This document shows positions 18,419 through 27,419 of a DNA stretch of 64,000 nt, one piece after another. The translations under genes and the position numbers were made by a program. Source of the stretch: Streptomyces liliiviolaceus (lineage in GTDB: Bacteria; Actinomycetota; Actinomycetes; Streptomycetales; Streptomycetaceae); contig NZ_JAGPYQ010000002.1 in the NCBI RefSeq assembly GCF_018070025.1, positions 2,449,293 through 2,513,292 of the forward strand. Reading direction: 5' to 3'. The notes below the pieces were generated by a model. It saw nothing but the letters and a program-made list of their open reading frames with translations, was not told the DNA's origin and did not search any database. Position 1 is the stretch's first letter; the number at the start of each line of letters is the position of its first letter.

Positions 18419-20485
18419 TTGTCAACAATCAGAGGGCGCGCACGGCAGCCGTCCGTCACAGGGCAGCCCGGGCGTGATCCATCGGCGGACTGGTCCTCGA
18501 CGGGGACACGAGCAACGCGAAGACGGACCCGGCTGCCGAGCCTTCCTCGTCGGCCGTCATCCGCGCGCCGGTGGCCGCTCGGCGCCACCGGTATCGCCGC
18601 TGCCCGCGCCGGGCTCGCCACCGCGCTGCCCCTCGCGGCCGGGATCGCGGCCGGGCATCCGGACTATGGCGCGATAGCCGCCATGGGCGCCCTCAACGGT
18701 GTCACCAGCGACACCCAGGGCGGCTACCGCGTGCGCACGCTCGGCATCACGGTTCCCCAGGCGGCCTGCGCCGTCGGACTCACCCTGGGCTCCCTGGTGT
18801 ACGGCCAGGCATGGCTGACCGTCACCGTCGTGACGTGTGTGGCTCTGCTGTCCGGGATGATCTCCGCTCTGGGCCGTATCGCCTCCGTCTCAGGACTTCT
18901 GCTCCTGCTCAACACCGTGGTGGGTGCTGGCCTGCCGATGCCAGGTGCCTGGTGGCTGCCAGCGGTGCTGATGACATTGGGGGCACTGTTCTATCTGGCG
19001 CTCGCACTGGTCGCGTGGCCGCTGCGGCCCTGGGCCGTCGAGCGGGCCTCCGTCGCACATGCCTACCGGGCCACCGCAGACCTCCTGGCGTCCCGCACGC
19101 CGGACACGACGGACTACGACCAGACACGGCGCGCCCTCACCGAGGCCCTGAACAGGGCCTATGAACTGCTCCTGGCTGACCGGGGCGCATCGCGGGAAGG
19201 CGACGGCGGACGTACGCGACTGCTCGCGCAGTTGGATGCCCTCGCACCGCTGATCGAGACGGCTCCCACTCTGCTGCTCAGTACCCGGCGTGTGCCGGCC
19301 GCAGTTCCCCAAGAACTGCGGGACCTGGCCGATTCCATCGCGACAGGTCGCCAACTGGCCGAACGGAAGGCGCGAACCCCGCTCGGCCGCGCGGATCCCA
19401 TCCTCGCCCGGGGGCTGGAACACGCAGCCGCGGCCGTTGCCGCCGCCCACGACAGCACACCCGCCGCGGAGAAGGATTCAAAAGCCCCGGCGTCCGCCGG
19501 TCCTGGCCGCCCGCGTGCCCTGCTCATACACCAGGCGTCCTGGCGTTACGGTCTGCGGCTGGCTGTGTGCATCGGCCTGGCGCAGACCATCATTTCGCTG
19601 GTGCCGATGCCGCGCTCATACTGGGTGCCGCTCACCGTGACGTTCGTCCTGAAGCCTGACTTCGGCTCCGTGTTCTCACGGTCGGTGCTGCGTGTCCTGG
19701 GAACTCTCCCAGGGCTGGCCGTCGCGGCCCTCGCTCTGGCGGCGGTGCCACGGGGCTGGTGGGACGTGCCGACCGTCATCGTCCTCGCCGCGCTCGTTCC
19801 CCTCCTCACACCGCGCGGGTACGGCCACCAGACGGCCGCCATCACGCCGCTGATCCTCTTGCTGTCCGACCTGCTCAGCAACGAGGGCTCCACGGTGCTC
19901 CTGGCCCGCCTGACCGACTCCGTGCTCGGCTGTGCAATCACCTTGGTGGCCGGCTATCTGCTGTGGCCGGAGAGCTGGCGCAGCCGGGTGGGGGCGCACC
20001 TGGCAGACACGGTCGAGGACTGCGCGCGGTACGTGGAGCACTCCCTCGGCGGCGCAGGCACGTCCTCCGGCGCGCTGCGGCGTGGTCTCTACCGTGACCT
20101 CTCGGCCGTCCGTACCGAGTTCGAGCGGGCGTTGAGCGAGCCCCCGCCTGCCGGTATCAGGGCACGGGCCTGGTGGCCCCTCGTCGGCGCCGCCGAGCGC
20201 GTCGTCGACATGACGACCGCGATACGTATCGAGATCGCCCATGGATCCGCGGTGCCCGGCGCCGAGGAGGTCTCCCGGCTGAGCCAGCGCCTCCGTCTGC
20301 TGGCGGACCGGCTCAGAGGGCTGTCGCACGGGTCCTCTTCCCTGACCGCCGTATCACTCCCGGTCCCGCTGTCTCTGCCGTCGGCTGTCCTGCAGCCGCT
20401 GAGCCGGGAGGTCGCGGCGATGGAAGAGGTGGCGCGCGGCCTTGACCCGGCGGCTGCCGCGTCCCGGAGGGCACGGCGGCGGTAG
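18419..20485 (+). CDS. FUSC-family membrane protein, aromatic acid exporter type
   Basis: A 688-residue protein with two membrane blocks of about five helices each (residues about 45-190 and 375-520), each followed by a soluble domain, the AaeB/FUSC layout. The second block has the conserved YWVPLTVTFVLKPDFGSVFSRSVLRVLGTLPG signature region. TTG 18419 is the start because AGGAG lies 6 nt upstream; GTG 18386 abuts the operator. Relatives export hydroxybenzoic acids, so it may relieve accumulation of phenolic intermediates. Its promoter carries the regulon element. Confidence 0.85.
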   Translation: MSTIRGRARQPSVTGQPGRDPSADWSSTGTRATRRRTRLPSLPRRPSSARRWPLGATGIAAARAGLATALPLAAGIAAGHPDYGAIAAMGALNGVTSDTQGGYRVRTLGITVPQAACAVGLTLGSLVYGQAWLTVTVVTCVALLSGMISALGRIASVSGLLLLLNTVVGAGLPMPGAWWLPAVLMTLGALFYLALALVAWPLRPWAVERASVAHAYRATADLLASRTPDTTDYDQTRRALTEALNRAYELLLADRGASREGDGGRTRLLAQLDALAPLIETAPTLLLSTRRVPAAVPQELRDLADSIATGRQLAERKARTPLGRADPILARGLEHAAAAVAAAHDSTPAAEKDSKAPASAGPGRPRALLIHQASWRYGLRLAVCIGLAQTIISLVPMPRSYWVPLTVTFVLKPDFGSVFSRSVLRVLGTLPGLAVAALALAAVPRGWWDVPTVIVLAALVPLLTPRGYGHQTAAITPLILLLSDLLSNEGSTVLLARLTDSVLGCAITLVAGYLLWPESWRSRVGAHLADTVEDCARYVEHSLGGAGTSSGALRRGLYRDLSAVRTEFERALSEPPPAGIRARAWWPLVGAAERVVDMTTAIRIEIAHGSAVPGAEEVSRLSQRLRLLADRLRGLSHGSSSLTAVSLPVPLSLPSAVLQPLSREVAAMEEVARGLDPAAAASRRARRR

Positions 20486-20500
20486 ACGTGCGATACGCCC

Positions 20501-20528
20501 CGGCCAGGCACAAGGATGTGCCCGGCCG
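20501..20528. terminator. Bidirectional hairpin between FUSC and dioxygenase genes
   Basis: CGGCC plus GGCACA pairs with TGTGCC plus GGCCG around an AGGA loop, with one internal mismatch. It sits in the 52-bp gap of two convergent genes and probably terminates both. Confidence 0.6.
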
Positions 20529-20537
20529 CAGGCTGTG

Positions 20538-21491
20538 TCAGGCCTGCACGGGCGGGGTGCCGTGGGTGTGGAAGGACTCGATGGTCTTCAGGCCCCAGGC
20601 CTGGCCCTTCTTGCGCTCGCTCTCCGTCCAGGTGACCAGCGGCCAGTCGGGGGCCAGTACCAGCCGGGTGAGGGGGTTGCACAGCTCGATCCGGTTGCCG
20701 CCGGGCTCGTACACGTACAGGAAGAACGTCTGCTGGATGGCATGCTTGTGCGGGCCCGTCTCGATGAACACACCGGTGTCCAGGGCGAGATCGGCGGCCC
20801 GCAGGATGTCCTCACGGGTGTCCGTGGCGAACGCGATGTGGTGCAGGCGCCCGGTCGAGCCGGTCCAGTCCTCGGTGTACACCACGTCGTAGGACTTGTT
20901 TGTAAAGGTCAGCCACTGGCCCGCGATGCGCCCGGAGTCCAGTTGGATCTGCTCTGTGGGACGCGCACCGAGCACCTGGCTCTGGAAGCCGCCGTTGGCG
21001 GCCACGTCCGCAGCCAAGAAGTTGACGTGATCCAGACGGCGTACGCCCACGCCGTGACCGGGCTTGGCCTGCGGCTGGTTCTTCAGGCCCGGCTTCAGCT
21101 CGTCCGGCGCCTGGTACCACTCGCTCTCCCAGTAAAGGGCGATCTCGTGGCCGTCGGGGTCAGCGGTGACATACAGCTGTCCCAGGCCGGGTTCGCCCTC
21201 GGTCCACCGGCCCGCGTGCCCAGCATTCTCCAACTCCTTCACCCTGCGGTGGAGAGCTTCTTCGCTGGAGGTGCGCAGTGCGGTGCGCCGGACGCCGGAC
21301 GTGGTGTGCGCTGTCAGGACGAGACTGTGGTGCTCGTAGTCGTCCCAGGTCCGCAGGTAGACGGAGTCACCTGACTGTCCGCTCACCGTCAGGCCGAGGT
21401 AGTCGGTGAAGAAGCCGACGCTCGCGTCCAGGTCCGGGGTGAGCAGTTCGACGTGCCCGAGATGGGCGATGTCACCGAGGGGCGGGGTCAT
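20538..21491 (-). CDS. Catechol 2,3-dioxygenase homologue (extradiol, VOC fold)
   Basis: A 317-residue two-domain extradiol dioxygenase, close in layout to XylE/C23O. Iron ligands are readable: His155 (RRLDHVNF), His217 or His218 (GRLHHIAF) and Glu269 (GGNRIEL). His250 (GPHKH) and Tyr259 also match catalytic-site positions. The position that is His199 in XylE (KAHDVAF) reads KSYDVVY here, a Tyr in place of the acid/base His. ATG 21491 has AAGGAG upstream and overlaps the GntR stop (ATGA). The enzyme would meta-cleave a catechol released by O-demethylation; no downstream meta-pathway genes are in the window. Confidence 0.88.
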   Translation of the reverse strand: MTPPLGDIAHLGHVELLTPDLDASVGFFTDYLGLTVSGQSGDSVYLRTWDDYEHHSLVLTAHTTSGVRRTALRTSSEEALHRRVKELENAGHAGRWTEGEPGLGQLYVTADPDGHEIALYWESEWYQAPDELKPGLKNQPQAKPGHGVGVRRLDHVNFLAADVAANGGFQSQVLGARPTEQIQLDSGRIAGQWLTFTNKSYDVVYTEDWTGSTGRLHHIAFATDTREDILRAADLALDTGVFIETGPHKHAIQQTFFLYVYEPGGNRIELCNPLTRLVLAPDWPLVTWTESERKKGQAWGLKTIESFHTHGTPPVQA

Positions 21492-22198
21492 GGGCGTATC
21501 TCCTTTTCGGAAGGGGAGGAAGGCGGCGTCGGTGCGGTCGGCTGTGCCGAGTCGCGAAGGGACTGGATGACGCCGGCGATGTGTGCGCGAGCGGCGGTTT
21601 CGGCTGCTCGTGGGTCACGAGCCCTGATCCCGTCGATCACTGCCTGGTGCTCTCGCAGGGACTGCTGCGGGCGGCCCGGCCGCAGGGCCAGCTGGAAGTG
21701 GTGGCGGATCAGCTGGGCGTTGAGCCGGGCCAGGAGATCGCCGGACGGATGAGGACCTGCCAGCGAGATCCACTGTCCGTGCATCTGGCGGTTCAATTCG
21801 GTGTACGAAACGAGGTCGCCGTCGGTCACGGCCGCGGCCATCCGTGCGTTCATGTCGTCGAGTTCATCGATCTGCGCGGCCGTGGCCGCTGTGGCCGCCC
21901 TGGCCGCGCACAGACCTTCAAGGGCCATGCGGCATTCGGTGATGGCCACGGCTTCCTTCACGGTGATCACTTTGACCCGCGCCCCCTGATTGAGGACCCG
22001 CTCGACCAGCCCTTGGGCAGCAAGGTCGAGAAGGGCCGCACGCACGCTGTTCCTCGTGACGGTCAGCCGTTCGGCGAACTCAGGCTCCAGCAGCCGCTGG
22101 CCAGGGGCGAGTTCACCGAGCAGGATCGCCTGCCGCAGGTACTCACGCGCATGCCGGCGAGCGAGCTCACCGGAGCTGGCCCGGATAGGTTGGGACAT
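21488..22198 (-). CDS. GntR family regulator, FadR/FCD subfamily
   Basis: A 236-residue repressor-type protein. The N-terminal winged helix (residues about 12-75) contains LAPGQRLLEPEFAERLTVTRNSVRAALLDLAAQGLVE; the all-helical FCD ligand domain follows (ITECRMALEGLCAARA, FHxxH-like metal site region near LNRQMHGQW and LREHQAVIDGI). It is the middle gene of pabB-gntR-dioxygenase and its stop overlaps the dioxygenase start. VanR-type FCD proteins regulate vanillate O-demethylation, so this is a prime candidate for the repressor binding the shared palindromes (inference). Confidence 0.9.
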   Translation of the reverse strand: MSQPIRASSGELARRHAREYLRQAILLGELAPGQRLLEPEFAERLTVTRNSVRAALLDLAAQGLVERVLNQGARVKVITVKEAVAITECRMALEGLCAARAATAATAAQIDELDDMNARMAAAVTDGDLVSYTELNRQMHGQWISLAGPHPSGDLLARLNAQLIRHHFQLALRPGRPQQSLREHQAVIDGIRARDPRAAETAARAHIAGVIQSLRDSAQPTAPTPPSSPSEKEIRP

Positions 22199-22295
22199 AG
22201 CTGCCTATCTCGTGGAAGTAGGGGAGCTGCGGTGCCCGGCCGCCTTCAGTTGGGGTGGCCGGTGTTTGTGGGCGGAGGCAGCTGAAGCAAGGGGC

Positions 22296-23324
22296 TCAGA
22301 CACCGCTCGACGCAATGGCCAGCAGACGTCGGGCCTTGAGTTCGGTCTCGTCCCACTCGCGTTCGGGGTCAGAACCCCAGGTGATGCCGGCGCCCGTGCC
22401 GAACCGCAGCAGACCTGCCTGCCGGTCGATCCAGAAAGTACGGATGCCGACAGCAAGTTCACCGCACTTCCGGTCGGCATCGACCCATCCGATCGCACCG
22501 CAGTAGGGACCGCGCGGGGACGGTTCGAGCATCCGGATGAGCTGAAGCGCACGCTCTTTGGGCGCTCCCGTCACCGAACCGGGCGGCAGAGCCGCCCCGA
22601 GCAGTTCCGGCCACCCCGTCCCCTCAACCAGTTCGCCTTGGACAGAGGAGACGAGGTGAACCAGCCCAGGATGCTTCTCCACGGCACAAAGGTCCGGAAC
22701 GACTACGCTGCCTGGAGTGCACACTCGGCCCAGATCGTTGCGTACCAGGTCCACGATCATGACGTTCTCCGCGTGATCCTTGTCCAGGAGATCGGCTTCC
22801 GTGCGGCCGGTCCCCTTGATGGGGCTCGAAGTTACAGTCCGCCCGCGGCGGCGTAGGAAGAGCTCGGGCGAGGCCGTCGCGATCTCCAGACCCTGACCGG
22901 GCAGACGGACGACACCTGCGTAAGGAGCCGGATTGCGCTGTCTCAGAACTCCGGCGAGTGCCTGAATGTCGGCATCCCGGGCGAGAGGCGCTGACAGGAC
23001 GCGGCACAGGTTGGCCTGGTAGACCTCACCGGCCGCAATGTGATCCCGAATGCGTCCGACTGCGGTGATGTAGGCCTGCCGGTCGAGCGACGTGGACCAT
23101 TCCTGTCGTCGAGGCCCTGCCCATGGAACCGACACGAGAGCAGGTGCCGGGCGTCTGTGCAGGTCTCTGAAGCGCGCACAGGTCACCTTGCCTTCGAAAT
23201 CAGCCACCACCACCCAGAACCCACGCGAGTCCAGTGCCGCCGGATCGTCGGTTACATCGAGAAGGCACGTCGCGAACACTCCCTCCCAGCAGGCCAGGGC
23301 ATCGGCGTTGCGCAGAAGAGACAA
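22296..23324 (-). CDS. pabB: Aminodeoxychorismate synthase component I
   Basis: A 342-residue chorismate-binding enzyme that makes 4-amino-4-deoxychorismate for p-aminobenzoate. The PIKGT motif at about 168-172, with Lys170, distinguishes PabB from anthranilate synthase (PIAGT). ASPELFLR, HAENVMIVDLVRNDLGR, VEKHPGLVHLVSSVQG, GSVTGAPKERALQLI and GIRTF complete the active site. TTG 23324 is preceded by GGAGG 8 nt upstream. It is shorter than E. coli PabB, lacking most of the N-terminal domain. First gene of an operon behind the 23476 palindrome. No pabA or pabC is nearby. Confidence 0.92.
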   Translation of the reverse strand: MSLLRNADALACWEGVFATCLLDVTDDPAALDSRGFWVVVADFEGKVTCARFRDLHRRPAPALVSVPWAGPRRQEWSTSLDRQAYITAVGRIRDHIAAGEVYQANLCRVLSAPLARDADIQALAGVLRQRNPAPYAGVVRLPGQGLEIATASPELFLRRRGRTVTSSPIKGTGRTEADLLDKDHAENVMIVDLVRNDLGRVCTPGSVVVPDLCAVEKHPGLVHLVSSVQGELVEGTGWPELLGAALPPGSVTGAPKERALQLIRMLEPSPRGPYCGAIGWVDADRKCGELAVGIRTFWIDRQAGLLRFGTGAGITWGSDPEREWDETELKARRLLAIASSGV

Positions 23325-23475
23325 AGATCTGCCCTCCTGTCCTCGCCACTGGTCGGGGAATGACCCACTTCGATAGGAGCGGAGCCCTGGCAGAGTCCGC
23401 AGCCTCCAGCGTGAGCACCCTGCCGTACTCCTGCCCGCGTGGCCTAGGTCGGCACGAGCCCACCACCCGAGAGAA

Positions 23476-23508
23476 TCTACTCAGCAGAATACCATTCTGT
23501 CCAGTAGA
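23476..23508 (-). promoter_or_regulatory. 33-bp perfect interrupted palindrome upstream of pabB (copy 4)
   Basis: TCTACT, four bases, AGAAT, three bases, ATTCT, four bases, AGTAGA: every arm base is mirrored. The first 15 bases match copies 2 and 3 of the shared element almost exactly, but the TACAGGACA part is absent. It is the clearest view of the full binding site. It lies about 150 bp upstream of the pabB start. Confidence 0.75.
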
Positions 23509-23742
23509 TTACGTGCTCGTAAGTTCCAGACCCCAACCCCTCTCATCACGAGAGAGCACCACCTACCCTCAGCAGCTGACGATGCCCGCGGGGAATGTTC
23601 GGATGCCTGCCCGGACACACCCCCCATAGGTAAGTACCACCCCCTCAACAGAGGCCACCCACAGCACCGACAGCCTGCCCATGTCCGCCAGCGCGCGATC
23701 ACCGCACCCCGCCTTATCACTCTCGCCCTCAACGGCGCCCAC

Positions 23743-23946
23743 TTGGAACGAGGCATGGTGATCGGCGCCACCGTCGCCGTTAAGGCCGCGCCGCACATCA
23801 AGAGCAAGCTCAACGACCTCAGGTCGAAGCTGCACCGCAAGCCCGAGGACACCGCCGAGACGGGCCCCCTCCAGGCCATGCCGGAACCGCCCGCCACGAT
23901 GGACGAGGAGCCCCCGCGCCAAGGTCGGCACCTGCACGCGGCGTGA
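23743..23946 (+). CDS. Small hypothetical protein, possibly the end of a decayed gene
   Basis: An unrecognised frame of 67 codons from TTG 23743. The same frame is open and protein-like about 40 codons farther upstream, with no start codon backed by a ribosome site. Composition (KAAPHIKSKLNDLRSKLHRK, then a Pro/Glu tail) looks like real coding sequence rather than antisense. It may be the remaining 3' end of a gene. The rest of 23509-24213 holds no other supported gene. Confidence 0.3.
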   Translation: MERGMVIGATVAVKAAPHIKSKLNDLRSKLHRKPEDTAETGPLQAMPEPPATMDEEPPRQGRHLHAA

Positions 23947-24213
23947 GGCCCCCGGCGGACCGCCTGCCGCATGTGCCCTCGCGAGGCAGAGCGGATCCGT
24001 AGTCCGTTGAACGTGACGCCCCCGCGGGGCAGTAACGACCGGACGAGCGCGATGCTCGACAGAAAGACAAAGAGGACTCCGCCAGGAGTCACAGCCTTGC
24101 TTCGTCGTAACCACGCGAGAACAGCGGCATCCCATGCAGAGAATGCCCAGCACATCAGTGTGAGACGTCGCACTCGATGCGACAATGGGCCTATGACCGG
24201 AGGACCGAATCTA

Positions 24214-24474
24214 ATGACAGCGCAGGAGACTCGCGCTCTCGTCAACGCCGCGCTCGCAGACCCCGAACTCGACCTCGGTGTTCCCCTCAGTATGTCACTT
24301 GCACTACGCGAAGGCCTACACACCAGAGTCCTCGTCGCTCTGACGCGTGGCGATTACCATCCGGCCGTCGGCGAAGTGCCGGGAACCCTGACCTACCGCG
24401 ACGGCGACCAGGTCCGCGTCGTTAACCTCTCCCCTGAGTCCGAACTCATCCTGGCCGCCTACCTGGCGCGATGA
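24214..24474 (+). CDS. Small hypothetical protein (86 aa)
   Basis: ATG 24214 is used because GGAGG (24199-24203) lies 10 nt upstream; ATG 24193 in the same frame lies too close to any site. The product is a small acidic soluble protein (ETRALVNAALADPELDLG, GTLTYRDGDQVRVVNLSPE) with no motif I recognise. Its neighbours are small genes typical of integrative-element or arm-region debris. Confidence 0.55.
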   Translation: MTAQETRALVNAALADPELDLGVPLSMSLALREGLHTRVLVALTRGDYHPAVGEVPGTLTYRDGDQVRVVNLSPESELILAAYLAR

Positions 24475-24557
24475 TCCACTCCTTCGCACGATGCGGCGTC
24501 TCATGTCGATGCCGAGTCCGCAGCTCTCCTGGCCGTCAGCTGCTCGTACAACAGCTT

Positions 24558-25042
24558 CTAAAGCGATGATCCCGTTCCTGCCGGGTAGGCCGACTGCCGG
24601 AACGCTTCGATCGCCGTACGCACCTCAAGCGCACCGTTCCACTCACCGTGCCATTCCTGGGCGTAGCTGCTGAACCGGCGGAAGACCAGAGCGTGGGCCA
24701 CATCGGCGACAGCTTCGGGTGGCGCGTAGACGCGGTTCAGGGCGGTGAGTGGTCCGCGCGGGAGCGCTGGTGCGGCGGTGGGTCGGAGCAGGGTGTGGGA
24801 CCAGCCGGTGTCTTCGTGCCAGGCGCCAGTTGGATGCCGCCCGGGCCAGCGCAGCGGGAGACGTCCCAGGCGAACGTCAGGAACATCGTCACCTCGCGCA
24901 CGCTGTGGGTGCGTTCGATGCGGACGGTGCCGGGCGGGATGCCGCGGCCGGTGAGCGCTTGGTCGACGGCTTCGGCATAGGGCCAGTGCGGGAGCAGGGT
25001 GGGGTCCAGCATTCCGGGCGGTTTCAGCAGCACGTGACGCAC
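24558..25042 (-). pseudogene. Hypothetical protein gene broken by a frameshift (DUF6292-like)
   Basis: Two frames on the minus strand fit together. From GTG 25042 the first reads through LLPHWPYAEAVDQALTGRG and MFLTFAWDVSRCAGPGGIQLA. Near 24822-24826 the sensible sequence moves to another frame, continuing WHEDTGWSHTLL, RVYAPPEAVADVAHALV and ending at 24558. The shift equals a 2-nt insertion or 1-nt loss. The Trp-rich middle resembles small actinobacterial proteins of the DUF6292 kind; this match is from memory. Confidence 0.6.
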
Positions 25043-25175
25043 TCGCCTCCATAACGGGCTAGGGCCGACAGCGGCAGGGTCTAAAGACGGGGCCCGAACG
25101 TCGGCTGGAGTCGGCCGGGGGCCGCTTCCGTGAGCGGCCCCTCCTCTGCCTCGGGCGAGTGCTCAAATCATCGGT

Positions 25176-25445
25176 TCATGGCGCAGTTCCTTCTCGTGCG
25201 CGGGTGCGTGTGCGCGGCTGCGCATGCAGGGCGCGGGTGTGGATGCGCAGGTGTGCACGCGCGGCTGGCGCCCGGCCGGGGCCCGACCAGAACGGGTGCC
25301 ACCACAGGCGGGACGACAGCACCACCAAGCGACGCCGGAGCACTGCGTGTGCGGTCGTGGGGCGGGGTGCGGCGAGGGCGTCGTAGGTGCGTTGCACGGC
25401 TGCCTGCAGCTGGATGAGGTCTTGAGGGAAGGGTGCGCGCTCCAT
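25176..25445 (-). CDS. Small hypothetical protein (89 aa)
   Basis: The protein begins MERAPFPQDLIQLQAA and has a conserved-looking core YDALAAPRPTTAHAVLRRRLVVLSSRLWWHPFW, a pattern seen in many uncharacterised Streptomyces proteins. The Arg/His/Ala-rich C-terminus is less certain. The ATG is 5' to a divergent DUF6233 gene 77 bp away. Function unknown. Confidence 0.6.
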   Translation of the reverse strand: MERAPFPQDLIQLQAAVQRTYDALAAPRPTTAHAVLRRRLVVLSSRLWWHPFWSGPGRAPAARAHLRIHTRALHAQPRTRTRAREGTAP

Positions 25446-25522
25446 GCCTACACGTTATCGAACTACTATTCGAACACGCGAGTGGCGGGCCTGCCTGGTT
25501 CCGCCGGATCGGGAGCGAGAGT

Positions 25523-25898
25523 ATGTTCGACGACCTACCTGCCGACTTGAGCCGACTACTTACGTTGAGGACCTGGCACGCCATGTGTCTACAGTGCATC
25601 GACGCAAAGATCGCCACTGTCCGGCAGCGGGAAGCCGAGCAGGAACACCGCCGGCTCACCCGGCCCCCGGGGCCGGAGTGGGTCGTCGAGCTGGGCATCG
25701 GCGACGGCCGCCCGCCCGCCCGCCGAAGTCCACGTCGGCCACTGCTACGCCATCGGCAAGCGCCGCCGCCCCATCAGCCGTGACGAAGCCCGCCGACTCC
25801 TCAATGCCGGGCTGCGCGCGTGCAGCCACTGCAGCCCGGACACCCTGCTCGACATCCCCTTATCCAACTGCCCGGCCCTTGCCGCCGCGGCGCGCTGA
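25523..25898 (+). pseudogene. DUF6233-type protein gene, frameshifted at a tetranucleotide repeat
   Basis: The first frame starts MFDDLPADLSRLLTLRTWHA and runs to ELGIGDGRPPA. The family continuation EVHVGHCYAIGKRRRPISR, then DEARRLLNAGLRACSHC, is in another frame and ends at TGA 25896. The break lies at three tandem CCCG units (25711-25722); with two units the frame is restored exactly. DUF6233 proteins are small, Streptomyces-specific and of unknown role. The gene would be about 123 codons when in frame. Confidence 0.75.
25711..25722 (+). repeat. CCCG tetranucleotide repeat, three units, causing a frameshift
   Basis: Three CCCG units in the DUF6233 gene. Loss of one unit (or gain of two) restores the frame, so slipped-strand mispairing could switch it. 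Confidence 0.7.
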
Positions 25899-25981
25899 CA
25901 GCTTCCCGCTCCTTTGCGGCCTGCCACGCTGCACCGCGGTGTCCACCCACTTCCCCACCCCCTGGATAGGACACCCCCGCG

Positions 25982-26191
25982 ATGACCAGCACTCCCGTAC
26001 CACCGATCAGCGAACCCGACCCCTCCACCTTTAAAACGTCCAGCAGCTACGTCGGCCCCCGCTCCGGCTGTCAGCGCGCCACGCTGAAATACGGCTCCGG
26101 TGCGCTGCCCTTGTGCCAGTGGTGCATGGCCACCGCCCGCGACGGTTGGGGGCCCGCCGTGCGCTTCACCAGCACCCGTGCGCGGGACTGA
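25982..26191 (+). CDS. Small hypothetical Cys-containing protein (69 aa)
   Basis: From ATG 25982 the product has a Ser/Thr/Pro N-terminus and a compact core SGCQRATLKYGSGALPLCQWCMATARDGWGP with Cys residues spaced like a small metal site. Small proteins of this kind accompany DUF6233 genes. There is no strong ribosome site and no recognised function. Confidence 0.45.
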   Translation: MTSTPVPPISEPDPSTFKTSSSYVGPRSGCQRATLKYGSGALPLCQWCMATARDGWGPAVRFTSTRARD

Positions 26192-26242
26192 CCGCTGCGC
26201 CGTCAGTTCAGCGAGGCGAGGGCGCCTTGCCGTGCGCCCTTC

Positions 26243-27419
26243 TCAGGACATCGTGGCTTCCACCGACTCTTCGTTGCCGTCCGCACTGCGAGAAGTCTTC
26301 TGCCACCAGTTCAGGAGACAGCCTCTGGCGATGTACCCGAAGGTGTGGAGATGCATCGGCAGGTCCTTTGCGAGCCACGCGGCATTACCGGCGGCTGACG
26401 CGAGGAACGAGGGACGCTCATCCGCTGTCATTCCATGGCCCGCAAACGGCACCTGGCACAGCGGAGACGGGAAGGGTACGCCTCCATGCAGCCGCTCTGA
26501 CCGGTACGCGTACACCTGGTCGACTGCTTTCCTGAGTTTCGGCCAGGACCAGTCGACCTGCGCATAGACTTCGGGCCGCTTCGGCGGCGGCCCAGGGTGA
26601 TGCGTCTTGACGAAGGACATGAAACGGGCGGTGGCTCTCACGACCCCTACGAGATCTGAAGCCACTGCTTCGAGGTGCGCTTCACCCCCTGCTTCGAGCA
26701 GCTGCTTCGCCAGGTCCGGCTTCTCCTGGCGGAGCAAGTCGGCAGGGGAGGCGCTGCTGAGCGCTTCGCGTTGGGCGATTACCTCAAGCGCGGACACGAG
26801 GAAGAGCCAGGCAAGTTCGGGATCGGTGTCGGCCACCCACAGGGCGTCGCGGAATTGGCGAGCGGCCCGGACCAGGGCTACGGCGTCTTCGCAGTCCAGC
26901 GCAAGGTACCGGTCCATCCAGCCGTCCAGGGACTCCATACCGATCTTCTCGGGTACGGGGTAGATCGGGTGCTCGGTCGCCGTCCATTCAGGGACGCGGT
27001 GGCGCAAGAACTCTGGAGCTCCTCTGGAAGCAGCGTCTGTGAAGCGCCGCACCTGTCCGCCGGATCGCAGACGTATTCCGGCAACGAGAGACAGCACGCA
27101 CGCAATCTCGTCTTCAAGCGTGAGGTTCAGCCAGGCGGTGACGTCGGTCTTGTCCATCGGCTGCACGTTAAAGGGAGGAAAGTGATCATCCAGGTACAGC
27201 GCCAGCACCGGAGCAAGGCGTCCCTTCTCCGGGAAGCCGAACGAGTTGGTCAAGACGTAGGGATGGCAAGCGAGTTCTCTGTCACCTGTCACCTGTCACC
27301 TGGGTATCGGAGTACAGCAGGAACTCAGCTCCCCCCGTACGCTCGCACCCGCGCTCCACGAAGTGCCGGGCGTTCCAGCTCCACGGTGCCGAAACGTCGA
27401 ACACGGTCTGTTCATCCAT
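26243..27419 (-). pseudogene. HEPN-like protein gene, frameshifted by a heptanucleotide repeat
   Basis: From ATG 27419 the frame reads FDVSAPWSWNARHFVERG and FLLYSDTQVTGDR and then stops at 27282. The rest (ELACHPYVLTNSFGFPEKG onward, about 345 residues) is in the next frame and ends at 26243. The join is three copies of TGTCACC; two copies would give one 390-residue frame. The C-terminal helical part contains YRSERLHGG, an Rx4H motif as in HEPN RNases. The second half could start alone at GTG 27292 but has no ribosome site. A defence role is possible, not shown. Confidence 0.65.
27280..27300 (-). repeat. Heptanucleotide tandem repeat, three perfect units
   Basis: TGTCACC repeats at 27280, 27287 and 27294 inside the HEPN-like gene. 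A change of one unit shifts the frame by one base, the signature of contingency loci. Confidence 0.8.

Noticed and set aside
23481..24323. A 280-codon minus-strand frame
   Set aside because: No ribosome site or known motif, and it overlaps a better small gene on the plus strand at 24214.
23509..26200. Integrated conjugative element with attachment site
   Set aside because: Small genes of the kind found in such elements are present, but there is no integrase, replication protein, tRNA or direct repeat to support one.
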